A stretch of 64,000 nucleotides of DNA from Apostichopus japonicus (GCF_037975245.1 NC_092562.1:30940554-31004553), one strand, 5' to 3'; positions 22,681-32,358 are shown, numbered from the stretch's first letter. Numbers and translations: made by a program. The notes: generated by a model from the letters alone, not told the origin.

Positions 22681-22954
22681 CGTTACTTTCACCTTGGCGA
22701 TTGCGGTAAACTTGATGAAGCACAGATCATTATTGACAGAAGTTCTCGGATTTTGGGCGAAGTAGAGAGGCTCTTAACTGGCAATGAGAATGCTTCTGAA
22801 GCGAAAGAACGTCTTCTCCAAAGCAAAGAGAAATTTAGAACGGATTAACGCGAGCATCGATGAGTACAGGTTCAATTCAATAGCAGCTGTGCACGATCAG
22901 CTCCTTTCCATCGCAGACGCACAGGCACAGCCAGACGGAACGTTGCAGCCATGA
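22681..22954 (+). pseudogene. Possible coding relic inside F1 (coiled-coil-like), frameshifted
   Basis: From 22687 one frame reads FHLGDCGKLDEAQIIIDRSS, continues with ILGEVERLLTGNENASEAKE and stops at 22846. The frame one base on continues with NLERINASIDEYRFNSIAAV and ends at a TGA at 22952-22954. The charge and hydrophobic pattern is like real protein and coiled coil, and a single frameshift around 22825-22835 would join them. I recognise no family. It could be the end of a protein once encoded by F1 or a captured exon. Confidence 0.3.
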
Positions 22955-23374
22955 GCGGCGATCATGGGGGGGGGGACATATTTTAGGTGGGGGATATAGT
23001 ATCTAATATCCCCCCCAATATTTGGTGGCATAGTGTTTTTGTGTGGCTATAAATAGAAAATAATGCATGAGATTATTTATCCAAATCCTATTTGGCGGTG
23101 GCTAAAACTTCATCCAACACATGCGCTATGAGGTAAATGACTCTTCGTCGTCGTTTCTGTGACCTGTGACCGTATAGCATGTTGTCACTCATGATTATTA
23201 TCATAATGTCTGTACATCTCTTGTGTATGAGTGTAAGTACGTACAATCATATATATGATCCACATCGATATGGGTTCACTGGGTTTCCATTTGGCCTGTT
23301 TCCTACAAGATTTCTAACCGCAGGCACGTAGCCAAGTAGGGGGGGGGGTGGGGCGAAGATATTTTTTGTCTTTT

Positions 23375-24649
23375 TTAACGATATCGAAGTATCGAAGAAT
23401 TCCTGTGGATGTACACTGGGTGGTCGTTGGGCTTCCTGTAAGGGTAGTGTTTTCCGGTGTTGAGGTTGAATGTTACGTCGAGGAAGTTGGTGATCTTCAG
23501 GTTGCAATCGATGGTGATGTTGAGCCCAACGACCACCCAGTGTACATCCACAGGAATTCCAACCACCCACCAAACATCATCAGGTCCCTGCCAGCCTCAA
23601 TCAGCAGACGTATCTCCGCCATCTCCCACGACGAGGTGATCTTTAAGAAAGCCTCACCAGCCTACGAGGAAGCACTCAAGTCAAGTAATTACACCGAGGG
23701 TCTCTCATACATCGCCCACCAACCTACCAAGAACAACCGAAACAGAAAGCGCAACATCATCTGGTTCAACCCACCTTTTAGCAGCAACGTAGCCACGAAC
23801 ATAGGAGGCACATTCCTGGAACTTATCAACAAACACTTCCCGAAGACATCGAAACTACACAAGATTTTCAACAGAAACACCGTGAAAGTCAGTTACAGTT
23901 GCATGCCCAACATCGCCAGCATCATCAAAGGACACAACAAACGTGTAGCAGCCACCCACACATCGAAAGAAAAGGAAGCCTGCAACTGCCGAAAAAAGGA
24001 CACATGCCCACTAAATGGAAACTGCCAGGCATCTAACATCATATACAAGGCCGAAGTGAAAACCATCGACAACTGCAAGACATACATCGGCCTAACAGAA
24101 CCCCCCTTCAAGCTCAGATACGGTAACCACAAGATGTCGCTCAACCACGAAAAACACCAAAACGCAACGGAACTCTCGAAGCACATCTGGCAGCTGAAAC
24201 AGAACAACCAGCCATTCACTATCAATTGGTCGATCGCCAGCAGAGCCAAAGCCTACAGCAACGAGTCGAAGCGGTGCAACCTCTGTCTCACTGAAAAGCT
24301 CATCATTATCAACACAGACAAACGGACCCTCCTGAACAAACGCCCAGAGCTCATATCGAAGTGTCGCCACGAAAACAAGTTCTACATAAACAACTCCAGT
24401 CCAACCATCAAACACCGTCAAGAGAACCGCACACAACTAAGGAGCGAGCACCGAAGGAAGGCAAAAAACCCCAACGACAGATCGGACGCAAAAGAGAATA
24501 CACCAACAGCCGAACACCGAAGAAAGTCTTACAAACCCACAAACAGAACGGACGCGAAAGAGAATACTCCGGCAGAACAATACACCAACAACCGCATAAT
24601 CCCCGGTAATCCCGACGAGGATCCTATATATTCATGGAGCATAACTTGA
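23375..24649 (+). mobile_element. Penelope-like retroelement fragment with GIY-YIG endonuclease and an inverted 5' piece
   Basis: From about 23527 the plus strand encodes the end of a Penelope-type reverse transcriptase (HPVYIHRNSNHPPNIIRSLP) followed by a linker with a CNCRKKDTCPLNGNC zinc-binding motif. The GIY-YIG-type nuclease follows (IIYKAEV, then YIGLTEPPFKLRYGNHKMSL and ELSKHIWQLK), then a basic tail ending at 24649. That domain order is the one known for endonuclease-bearing Penelope-like elements. The preceding RT sequence (FLDVTFNLNTGKHYPYRKPN) lies on the minus strand at 23375-23526, so the open plus-strand frame before 23527 is only its antisense. The element is 5'-truncated and inactive; the core RT is absent. 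Confidence 0.85.
23397..23559. repeat. 36-bp inverted repeat at the Penelope inversion joint
   Basis: 23397-23432 is the exact reverse complement of 23524-23559 (arm ends GAATTCCTGTGG). The two arms are the same RT codons present once in each orientation, separated by 91 bp. Confidence 0.9.
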
Positions 24650-24937
24650 AGCTAGCATTGTTGTCATGGTTACGTTCACGTCAGCAGTATTATACACCGT
24701 CCCGTGAGCCTTCACTCCGGACTTACCCGCCACTTTCTCCAATACGCGTCCTTTGCTACCATTACTGTGCTACGAAGCCAATCTCAATCCATAAGTGCCT
24801 CATCATAAGGAGTTTTTATTTTTTCCGTCCGCCGCCTTAGGCTGGAGACAAATTTTCTCTGGTAAGTGAAGTTTTGCTCGATTTTTCATTGTACAAGAAG
24901 CCATTTAGATCCAAAAGGGAGGGGCTGTTTTGCCATT

Positions 24938-26089
24938 ATGGCAACCCCTAACCCAACTTTAACTGACCCCCTTGATGACAACCTTAACCTTCTTGACTTT
25001 GATATAAATGACTGGATCCCAGTTCAAAACAGTAGGAAAAGACAACGCCCTAATTCCGTTGAGGCAAACCCATCCCCAAACTCCAAGACAGCCCCAAAAA
25101 AATCCGCCCAATCAATCATCGTCTCAGGTATCCTCCCAGACATATCAAATAACCCTATAACCCTAGCTAAACTAATCAACGAAGAGAAACCAAACGCCAT
25201 GATACTAAACATAAACCGTCTCCGCAGTAACGACATACTAATTACCCCCCATGACCCTAAATCGGCAAATATTCTTCTTCAACCATGGACACAAAATACT
25301 AAATTAGGCAACCCCAAACCTAGAATCCCCCAAAAAACAAGATCAAGAAATTTCTCAGTAGTTGCCTGCGGTATAAACCCCGAAATCCAAATTAAAGATA
25401 TCGAAGAGGAACTAAAAGAACAAGAATACTCACCAACCCAAACAAAAAGATTAATCAGTCGAGCAACAAACAACCCTACCTGGAAGGTAAAAATAACTTT
25501 CGAAGATAAAGAACAGCAACAAACACTGATCAAACAAGGCCTTTACCTAGGATATTCCAAACACAAAACTGAAGAATATAACGAACCCCCCCAAGTAACC
25601 CAATGCTTCAAATGCCAGCTCTTTGGGCACACTCATCACACCTGCAAAAATCAAACCAGATGCCTAAGATGTGGAGAAAACCACCGGGTCAAAGAATGCC
25701 CAGAACAAAAAGAAAATACGAAATGCGCAAACTGTTCAGGGAGTCATGCCGCCCTTTACAAAGGCTGCCCCAAATTTAAAGAAGCCAAAACAGAAGCAAT
25801 TAACAAACAACAAGTACAGAAAACTTATGCAAATGTCACAAAAGCTGCCCCTAAAATCGAAATTACAAACAAAATCGCAACCGAAGAAAAACTTAATATC
25901 ACTACATTTGTAATTGAATTAGTTCAATATACCTTTCAAAAAGCCAACATCAGCATTAAACCTGAAGACCTTGCTAGCTACTCCACCGTTCTAGCATTAA
26001 AACACCTCAACTTAAATATCCCGAAAACTTTAATTATGGAACGTCTCCATCAACCTTCAATATTCAGCCCTCCTCAATCACCAAAATGA
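24938..26089 (+). CDS. ORF1 (gag-like, zinc knuckles) of the Jockey-type element
   Basis: Predicted 383-residue nucleic-acid-binding protein, expected to coat element RNA in a ribonucleoprotein. The first ATG in frame (24938) gives MATPNPTLTDPL; the frame is open further upstream but without an ATG. A basic, Asn/Lys-rich N-terminal half is followed by three zinc knuckles at about residues 223-277: CFKCQLFGHTHHTC, CLRCGENHRVKEC and CANCSGSHAALYKGC. This CCHC triplet is the usual ORF1 feature of Jockey and related clades. The stop overlaps the ORF2 start as ATGA, suggesting that ORF2 is translated by termination and reinitiation. No stops or frameshifts are seen. Typical length for the family. 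Confidence 0.85.
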   Translation: MATPNPTLTDPLDDNLNLLDFDINDWIPVQNSRKRQRPNSVEANPSPNSKTAPKKSAQSIIVSGILPDISNNPITLAKLINEEKPNAMILNINRLRSNDILITPHDPKSANILLQPWTQNTKLGNPKPRIPQKTRSRNFSVVACGINPEIQIKDIEEELKEQEYSPTQTKRLISRATNNPTWKVKITFEDKEQQQTLIKQGLYLGYSKHKTEEYNEPPQVTQCFKCQLFGHTHHTCKNQTRCLRCGENHRVKECPEQKENTKCANCSGSHAALYKGCPKFKEAKTEAINKQQVQKTYANVTKAAPKIEITNKIATEEKLNITTFVIELVQYTFQKANISIKPEDLASYSTVLALKHLNLNIPKTLIMERLHQPSIFSPPQSPK

Positions 26090-28863
26090 CAAACAACCTC
26101 CCACCTTCGATTAAGTTCCTCCACCTAAACATAAACAGTATCCTTCCAAAACTGAGTCTCCTACTAAGTTTAATTACCAACCACTCCCCTGATGTCATTT
26201 CGCTAAATGAAACTAAACTAAACCCAAAATCCCACCTGAACATCCCAGGTTACCAAATTTTTAGAAATGATATCTCCCGCTCTAGAGGAGGAGTACTTAT
26301 AGCTGTAAAAACTAATCTCAATGCCACTCTCCTCTCCAACCCAACTCATACAAATAATCAAATAATTGAAATCGTACTCGAAAGAGATAATAAGCCTCTC
26401 CACATTATTAGCTACTATAGTCCCCCAAGAGAGCCCATATCAACTGATATAATAAAAAAATGCTCTAACAAAAACACAATTCTACTAGGAGATCTAAACG
26501 CCCACCACATCATTTTTGGCAGCTCCAAAATAACTGAAAAGGGCATATCCCTCTTAGAATTGTGTGATAAACACAACTTAACTATAATAAACCAAAATAC
26601 CAAAACTAGGATAAACCCAATAAACAATAATACTGAACTACTGGACTACGCCATAACCTCAAACCACCTCGCAACTAAAACTCATTCAACTCAAATCCTA
26701 GAAGATAACCTAATTAGTGACCATCTTCCACTCCTCTTTGAGCTAGACTTAAACCTAAATCGCATTCAAAATAACGATTTAACATATAACTACAATAAAA
26801 CAAACTGGACAACATTTAAAGAGGAACTTGTAACATATAACACTATCCCCATTTACCAAAACCACAACAACGATCTAAATTATATTGACAACTACTGTGA
26901 CAGCATTGCCCAACATATCTTCAATATCTTCAAAAAACATTGTCCGTTAAAAACAAAACAAAACAAAAATCGAAAACTAAATAGGAATATTCTTACACTA
27001 ATTAAACTCAGACGCCGTCTTCGCAGAACCTATATGATCTCTCGAGATCCAACTCTAAAAACCCAAATTAACCAACTTAAAAAACAAATAAATAGACAAA
27101 TTTTGGCGGACGACCAAAAACGAGTCCAAAACAAATGCGATTCGATCATAAATGAAAAAAACCCAAAACACTTCTGGAAAAACTTAAAAAACATCATAAA
27201 TCCCATTCTAACCCCAAACACTGGTAATTCAGACCAAGGCATTAAAGATGATGCAGGTAACCTGATCACAAATACACAAGATCAAATTAAGCTAATTGAA
27301 TCACACTTTAAAAATATTTTTAATATCTTTGATGGCCCCCCTTACGATAACAATTTCAAACAAGAAATAGACCAAACAATTAGCAGAAATGCATTCAGCT
27401 TTACCCCCAACTCCTCAGGATATCTCAACGATAACATCCCTCTACTAAAAAAAATAGACTTAAACGATTGGTATAGCGCCACAAAAAAATGCAAAAATAC
27501 CTCCTCCCCTGGTCTTGACAATATTAATTACTTAATGCTTAAAAAATCCCCACCAATTTTCATCAACTCTCATATTATCCCTCTTTTTAACGATTTACTT
27601 AGACTGGGCTATTTCCCAACCCCGTGGAAATACGCAAAAATGATTCTAATACCTAAACCAAATAAAGACCGCACCAAAATACAAAACTACCGCCCAATTA
27701 GCCTCCTCCCAGCCCTTGGCAAAATTTTTGAAAGAATAATAGATAACCGCACTAGAACTCACTTAGAACTAAATGATTATTTCTCCCCATCTCAATCAGG
27801 TTTCCGTACACACAAATCTACCTTAAATCAAACTTTTCGTCTTTCCGAAGAAATCCGAATCGGATTCATTAAAAAACAATATACCACTGCCCTCTTCCTT
27901 GATGCCGAAAAAGCATTTGACAAAACCTGGCACAACGGCATAAAAATTAAGCTACTAAACTATAATCTTCCCCCCAATTACACCAGACTCCTTTCCTCTT
28001 TCCTTAATGATCGCAACACAAAAATTTACTACAAAAACCATCATTCTAACCCCATTCCACTTCGTGCAGGCACCCCTCAGGGCGCTGTTCTCAGTCCCCT
28101 CCTCTACACCCTGTTTGTAAATGATCTAAACATCCCCCCTCTCTCAAACTGCAACTATAGCCAGTACGCTGACGATATAGCCATCTGGAGCACCAGTAAA
28201 AATATTCATATAACGGAACTTAATCTCAAAAAAGCAATTACACATCTCGAAAACTGGTGCTCAATGTGGAGAATAAAAATAAACCCCTCAAAATCTAACT
28301 TAGTCAATTTCTCCTTTAAAAACTCAAAACTTCGTAACTATATTTCCAAAATTAACCTGTTCAACTCCCCAATCACTGCCTCTCCCAATGCAACCTTCCT
28401 TGGTATCACTTTTGATAATAAACTATCCTTTAACCTACACTGTACTAGAACCGCAGGCCGCTGCTGGTCCCACCTTAAATACATCCAAATCCTCTCACAT
28501 AAGTATAATTTCCCTGCGAAAACCACTATCCAAATCTACAACTCCAAAATAAAACCAATTCTCAGTTACGGAAGCATCTCTCTGCTTACCATCTCAGACT
28601 CCAATAAACAAATCCTAAGTAGAATCCACACTACAGCTTACCGACTTGCCCTAAAAATCCCTTCTTATATAGCTACCTCTCACGTTCTCCTCGCAGGAAA
28701 TACAAAATCCTTATTCACCCTACTCTTAGAATTTAATACCAAACTATACAAAAACAACCTAGAGAATGATCCATTGATCAATAAACTTCTATTGAAACAT
28801 AATGTAGCATTAACTTACTTCCGTAAAAACCACCACCTCTCTGTATTCAAACTTCTTACCTAA
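26086..28863 (+). CDS. ORF2 endonuclease-reverse transcriptase of the Jockey-type element
   Basis: 925 residues, uninterrupted. An APE-type endonuclease occupies about residues 1-225: FLHLNINSI, ISLNETKL, a GGVLIAVK strand, YSPP, LGDLNAHH and the catalytic SDHLPL near residue 211. The reverse transcriptase follows with YRPISLLPALGKIFERI, SQSGFR, LDAEKAFD (about 603-611), GTPQGAVLSPLLYTLFVNDL and the catalytic YADD at 694-697, then FLGITFDNKLSF and an alpha-helical end. The enzyme would nick target DNA and copy element RNA there. All key residues I can check are present, so the copy may be recently active. Clade is inferred as Jockey-like; a CR1-group element is the alternative. Confidence 0.9.
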   Translation: MTNNLPPSIKFLHLNINSILPKLSLLLSLITNHSPDVISLNETKLNPKSHLNIPGYQIFRNDISRSRGGVLIAVKTNLNATLLSNPTHTNNQIIEIVLERDNKPLHIISYYSPPREPISTDIIKKCSNKNTILLGDLNAHHIIFGSSKITEKGISLLELCDKHNLTIINQNTKTRINPINNNTELLDYAITSNHLATKTHSTQILEDNLISDHLPLLFELDLNLNRIQNNDLTYNYNKTNWTTFKEELVTYNTIPIYQNHNNDLNYIDNYCDSIAQHIFNIFKKHCPLKTKQNKNRKLNRNILTLIKLRRRLRRTYMISRDPTLKTQINQLKKQINRQILADDQKRVQNKCDSIINEKNPKHFWKNLKNIINPILTPNTGNSDQGIKDDAGNLITNTQDQIKLIESHFKNIFNIFDGPPYDNNFKQEIDQTISRNAFSFTPNSSGYLNDNIPLLKKIDLNDWYSATKKCKNTSSPGLDNINYLMLKKSPPIFINSHIIPLFNDLLRLGYFPTPWKYAKMILIPKPNKDRTKIQNYRPISLLPALGKIFERIIDNRTRTHLELNDYFSPSQSGFRTHKSTLNQTFRLSEEIRIGFIKKQYTTALFLDAEKAFDKTWHNGIKIKLLNYNLPPNYTRLLSSFLNDRNTKIYYKNHHSNPIPLRAGTPQGAVLSPLLYTLFVNDLNIPPLSNCNYSQYADDIAIWSTSKNIHITELNLKKAITHLENWCSMWRIKINPSKSNLVNFSFKNSKLRNYISKINLFNSPITASPNATFLGITFDNKLSFNLHCTRTAGRCWSHLKYIQILSHKYNFPAKTTIQIYNSKIKPILSYGSISLLTISDSNKQILSRIHTTAYRLALKIPSYIATSHVLLAGNTKSLFTLLLEFNTKLYKNNLENDPLINKLLLKHNVALTYFRKNHHLSVFKLLT

Positions 28864-29166
28864 AGCCTCTCCTCTTTAGAAAGTCCATTTCCTAAGTGGG
28901 TCTAACCACAAACTCCAGGTGTACTTATACTCTAAGTACAACTCCATTAATCCCACTAAGTAGCAACCACTTCCGACCAAAACAATAGAATCCGCTCTGT
29001 CTTCTTTATCCCATTTAAATAGAAATTCCTCCCCCTTTAGTGATCCATACCTAATTGGCTCCTCAGCTCCGACCTCCTGTGTACTTATGGCTTCTTAACA
29101 ATGTTAATCGAACAATACTTCACTTCTCAGCATCTCCCTGTTTGAATAATAGACAACTTTCCCTAG

Positions 29167-29196
<30 letters not shown>

Positions 29197-29198
<2 letters not shown>

Positions 29199-29290
29199 GT
29201 CTATTCTACAAAACTTAAATATTATCCCCCGTAGGACCTCTTGCGAGGTCGAACAGGGGTAAATTCCTTTATTGTTGTTGTTGTTGAAGC
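29197..29290 (+). repeat. 3' tail of another retroelement with (TTG)n end
   Basis: After the A tract comes a stretch with the short hairpin ACCTCTTGCGAGGT, then AACAGGGGTAAATTCC and a (TTG)n run at about 29271-29287. This layout suggests the 3' end of a different, severely truncated non-LTR element or SINE that abuts the Jockey-type insertion. Confidence 0.45.
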
Positions 29291-29645
29291 TAGAGCGGTG
29301 AGGTGGCAGAACGGGAGAGTACACGTCTGCAGTACCTGAGGTCCCTGGTTCAAACCTCGGTGTCGACACTGACACCAATTTTCACCCCGCTCCTTTCTCG
29401 TGGTAGGAAAGTGGCTACACGTGGAAAGCGGTACTCACGTCCTTCGGAGGGGACGTTAAATTGCGGTCCCGGGAGCAGGACTACACACCCCTGCCTCGTT
29501 ACTTCAGGGCACTATTCGAAAAGAGAAGGCGAGTTTCGCCGGTGTCCTTCCACGCACAAAAACTTGGAACCTCAATAATTTCCGACTAAGGATTTCCTTA
29601 GTCTGCTGAAGCACCTTCGGGTGGAAGCGTAATACGAGGTGTATC
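29291..29645 (+). mobile_element. tRNA-derived SINE
   Basis: A tRNA-like head carries an A-box-like TGGCAGAACGGG and a B box GGTTCAAACCT (about 29347-29357), the internal promoter of RNA polymerase III. The body has CCTTCGGAGGGGACGTTAAA followed by GCGGTCCCGGG, which resembles the conserved central domain (Nin-type) found in SINEs of many animals. The 3' end is poorly defined. It lies inside F1. Confidence 0.7.
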
Positions 29646-29806
29646 ATATCATTATCTTGAAGCTACCAGTTGTCTGAAGATCGCTATAAAGCGTGAAACT
29701 CCGAGTTACAACTACTAGTGTTCCACTAGTCTCATCTAGTATCAACATATATTCCGCTCTGTCCAATGGACATAGAGCACTCTGCGCCAAGATAGACGCC
29801 AACCTA

Positions 29807-29810
<4 letters not shown>

Positions 29811-29858
<48 letters not shown>
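29811..29858. repeat. (AT)n microsatellite
   Basis: About 24 AT units. Open frames of alternating I and Y across it are artefacts. Confidence 0.95.
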
Positions 29859-29859
<1 letters not shown>

Positions 29860-30170
29860 AAATAACGAAGTGCGCGAACAATTTTAATTTGGGGGTGGGG
29901 GAATTGTTACACGTCTGCACCCAAGTTAAAGTCCCCCCACCCCAATATTTGAAACAAATCGCCGCCACTGGTTGCAGCCACCATCGGGGAGCCAGTCTAA
30001 TGGACACAGTTCCCAGTCTGTTTCTGTCGCCCGCCGACCAGGGTATACTTTTTTCATTTTGGTATTTCATATTGAGCTACTTAACCACCCCGATATTATT
30101 TTTCATAGGTTTATAGGCCTGGCCTACTCGGTGCTTGCCCAATGTTTGTCCTCCCTGTCACAAGTGCATG

Positions 30171-30678
30171 CAGTGGCGGCGGAACCGGGGGGGGGGGCTT
30201 GGGGGGGGGGCTCAGCCCCCCCAATGAAAAAGTTGAGGGGGCAAATGCATGATAAGCCCCCCCAATATTTACCAAGGCTCCGAAACGTGCATCTGCCCAT
30301 TTTTCAATGCATACTTGTCGATCTGTCCGATGCACACGTATACTATATAGGTGTAATAATTTTAGTAAATGCTGGGGGACCCTCGGCCCGTCCCCTGGCT
30401 ATAGACCACATTGTCACCCCAACCGCGTCTTCACGCCCCGTGAAAAGTTCAAGCAGTGAGTGTGAGTACCGGTAAGCGCAACACAACTTCGTCTTAGGCC
30501 AATGACTTGCCTCATTTCAGCCATAAAACACTCGGGAAGCGCCGTTTCCGGCCATCTGGGGTTTGAAAAACCCAAAATTTTCTTGTACGCTCCGCGCCAA
30601 CCGATGGTGGCGCTCCGCTTAGATAGTCTCCACACATTAGCCCCCACCCCCAATAATTTTCCCGTTCCGCCGCGCCTG
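30171..30678. mobile_element. hAT-like short element B (unsplit relative of A)
   Basis: The 508-bp element has ends CAGTGGCGGCGGAACCGG and the complement of CAGGCGCGGCGGAACGG, flanked by a perfect 8-bp duplication AGTGCATG (30163-30170 and 30679-30686). It shows the uninterrupted F1 target site at 30385-30400 (CGGCCCGTCCCCTGG). Compared with A it lacks about 170 bp after TTTCAGCC (near 30523). It contains G and C homopolymers and core copy 3. Confidence 0.92.
30585..30627 (+). repeat. 43-bp GC-rich core, copy 3
   Basis: Consensus-like core (GTACGCTCCGCGCCAACC, then GATGGTGGCGCTCCGC and TTAGATAGT) inside element B. Identical to copy 5. Confidence 0.9.
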
Positions 30679-30909
30679 AGTGCATGAGTAGCCACGGTAC
30701 CTCTCCCAGTGGCAGTAGTAGTACTGTGTAACTTAGTCCCCTTTCCCCTCCCGTTGATCGCTATAACCAAAGCTGAAATTAACCGCGCACCAGGCGCCTT
30801 TCTGTGCCCGCTACCAGCCAAACAGCGCCCTTAAGACCCAAAAAGAATGCCTGTTGATGGCGCTCGTTTCTAATTCCTTTTTGTAGACGTTGGTTCGATA
30901 CGCTTGAAT

Positions 30910-31440
30910 TACTGATATCAGCAAATGAATTGGTGATATCAGCAAATGAATTGGTGATATCAGCAAATGAATTGTTGATATCAGCAATTCCAACATATCG
31001 CCAATTCAATTGCCGATATCAGCAAATCTTTTAATGATATCACCAAATCATTTCATGATATCAGCAATTCGGTTCCTCATATCACTAATTAATAAGTGAT
31101 ATGTCGGAATTGTTGATATCAGCAAATGATTTGCTGATATCATCAATTCAATTGCTGATATCACCAATTCATTTGCTGATATCAGCAAATATTTGTTGAT
31201 ATCAGCTATTATTTATTGATATCAGCAATTATTTGGTGATATCACCAAATGAATTGGTGATATCAGCAAATGAATTGGTGATATCAGCAAATGAATTGCT
31301 GATATCAACAATTATTTGCTGATATCACCAAATAATTGTTGATATCAGCAATTATTTGATGATATCATCAAATGATTTGATGATATCAACAATTATTTGC
31401 TGATATCACCAAATAATTGATGATATCATCAAATATCGAA
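30910..31440 (-). repeat. Right subterminal array of F1: GATATC-centred units
   Basis: Mirror of the left array, again with TGATATCA every 18-19 bp and variable AT-rich spacers. It ends in the complement of the terminal TATGGCAAGCCG sequence at 31464. Near 31078-31110 there is a patch (ATCACTAATTAATAAGTGAT) where the unit pattern changes. Confidence 0.9.
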
Positions 31441-31629
31441 TAAAAAGTAAAACGGCTTGCCATACGTCCCCTGGCTATAGACCACATTGTCACCCCAACC
31501 GCGTCTTCACGCGGTTGGGAAGCAGTGAAAAGTGGAAGCAGCGAGTGTGAGTACCGGTAAACGTAACACAACTTCGTCTTAGGCCAATGACTTGCCTCAT
31601 TTCAGCCAGTTCTCCAACATCCCCTTACT

Positions 31630-32030
31630 TAGTGGCGGAGCGTCCATATATACAGTCAGGGGGCGGATGCCCCCCCCCCCCCCTGACGGACTCAAATGGA
31701 CTGCTGGCGCCCTTTTAGCTTTTCACTACTTTTTACTTATTCGCGATTTTTGACTATTTTATTGCGCTCTCATATACCTATTGACATTTGTCATATTCTG
31801 TTGGTTTAATTTTCGAACAAAATGGCGACGACACCTATTTATTCTCCGTTTATCTGCAAATTAGCAAGTCCCCGGAAAGGGTCATTTCCTGCAATCTAGG
31901 GAGTATTTTTACTCAAAAATTTTCTGTACGCTCCGCGCCAACCTGTGGTGGCGCTCCGCTTAGATAGTGTCGAAAGCGCCCCTACAGACCATTCTTGCCC
32001 TCCCTGACCAATACTCTAGCTCCGCCACTG
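31630..32030. mobile_element. hAT-like short element C inside element A
   Basis: The 401-bp element runs from TAGTGGCGGAGCGTCC to the complement of CAGTGGCGGAGCTAGAG, flanked by the perfect 8-bp duplication CCCTTACT (31622-31629 and 32031-32038). A G/C homopolymer pair lies near the left end and core copy 4 near the right end. No protein. Confidence 0.92.
31926..31968 (+). repeat. 43-bp GC-rich core, copy 4
   Basis: Core in element C, with ACCTGTGG in place of ACCGATGG and the rest conserved. Confidence 0.85.
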
Positions 32031-32257
32031 CCCTTACTACACTCAAAAACATCTTTGCGAGTACACTACGAGTAATAGCTACTCTCTTAAAAAACCATCT
32101 AATATACAAATTACAATGTTTTTACAGACTTTTACGTGCAATCTGAGAAATTGCAGGCTTGAGACCCATATTTTAGGGCTGGGTATTCGAAGCATAAAAC
32201 ACTCGGAAAGTGCCGTTTCCGGGCATCTGGGGGTTTGAAAAAACCCAAAATTTTCTT

Positions 32258-32300
32258 GTACGCTCCGCGCCAACCGATGGTGGCGCTCCGCTTAGATAGT
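32258..32300 (+). repeat. 43-bp GC-rich core, copy 5
   Basis: Core in the right part of element A, identical to copy 3, followed by the same CTCCACACATTAGCCCCC. Confidence 0.9.
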
Positions 32301-32358
32301 CTCCACACATTAGCCCCCCCCCCAATAATTTTTCCGTTCCGCCGCGCCTGGTCACAGC

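Larger units (their letters stand above)
24680..29196 (+). mobile_element. Jockey-type non-LTR retrotransposon, apparently full length
   Basis: A 5' leader, two long open frames (24938-26089 and 26086-28863), a ~300-bp 3' region and an A tract of about 30 bases (29167-29196) make a complete non-LTR element on the plus strand. The exact 5' end is uncertain; it lies between the Penelope fragment's stop (24649) and ORF1. I could not identify a target duplication. Codon use favours A and T with short C runs, unlike the neighbouring Penelope fragment. Confidence 0.75.
22012..31464. mobile_element. Foldback-like DNA transposon F1 (9.45 kb, nested)
   Basis: The termini are inverted repeats: 5' TATGGCAAGCCGTTTTACTT at 22012 and its complement ending at 31464, identical for about 50 bp and continuing into arrays of GATATC palindromes on both sides. 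CGTCCC flanks the element (22006-22011 and 31465-31470). The same site without an insertion exists in copy B near 30391, where a single CGTCCC is present, so this is a 6-bp target duplication. The interior holds a Penelope-like fragment, a Jockey-type element, a SINE and copy B. No transposase was recognised, so it is probably nonautonomous and enlarged by later insertions. Confidence 0.85.
21829..32350. mobile_element. hAT-like short element A, split by foldback F1 and by element C
   Basis: The left end (CAGTGGCGGCGGAACCGG, 21829) and right end (complement of CAGGCGCGGCGGAACGG, ending 32350) are flanked by GTCACAGC on both sides (21821-21828 and 32351-32358), a perfect 8-bp duplication 10.5 kb apart. 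Own sequence is 21829-22011, 31465-31629 and 32031-32350, apart from the duplications made by the two insertions. It is homologous to intact copy B (30171-30678). F1 (22012-31464) and C (31630-32030) are later insertions. Confidence 0.85.

Noticed and set aside
23348-23526. N-terminal 60 residues of the long plus-strand frame that contains the Penelope-like domains
   Set aside because: This part is the antisense of inverted RT codons; the true sense reading is on the minus strand.
24866-24937. Upstream extension of Jockey ORF1
   Set aside because: In frame but without an ATG; the first ATG at 24938 is in a good position and gives a usual N terminus.
29291-29365. A functional tRNA gene
   Set aside because: The B box is good but the acceptor stem and anticodon arm do not fold properly, and a SINE body follows.
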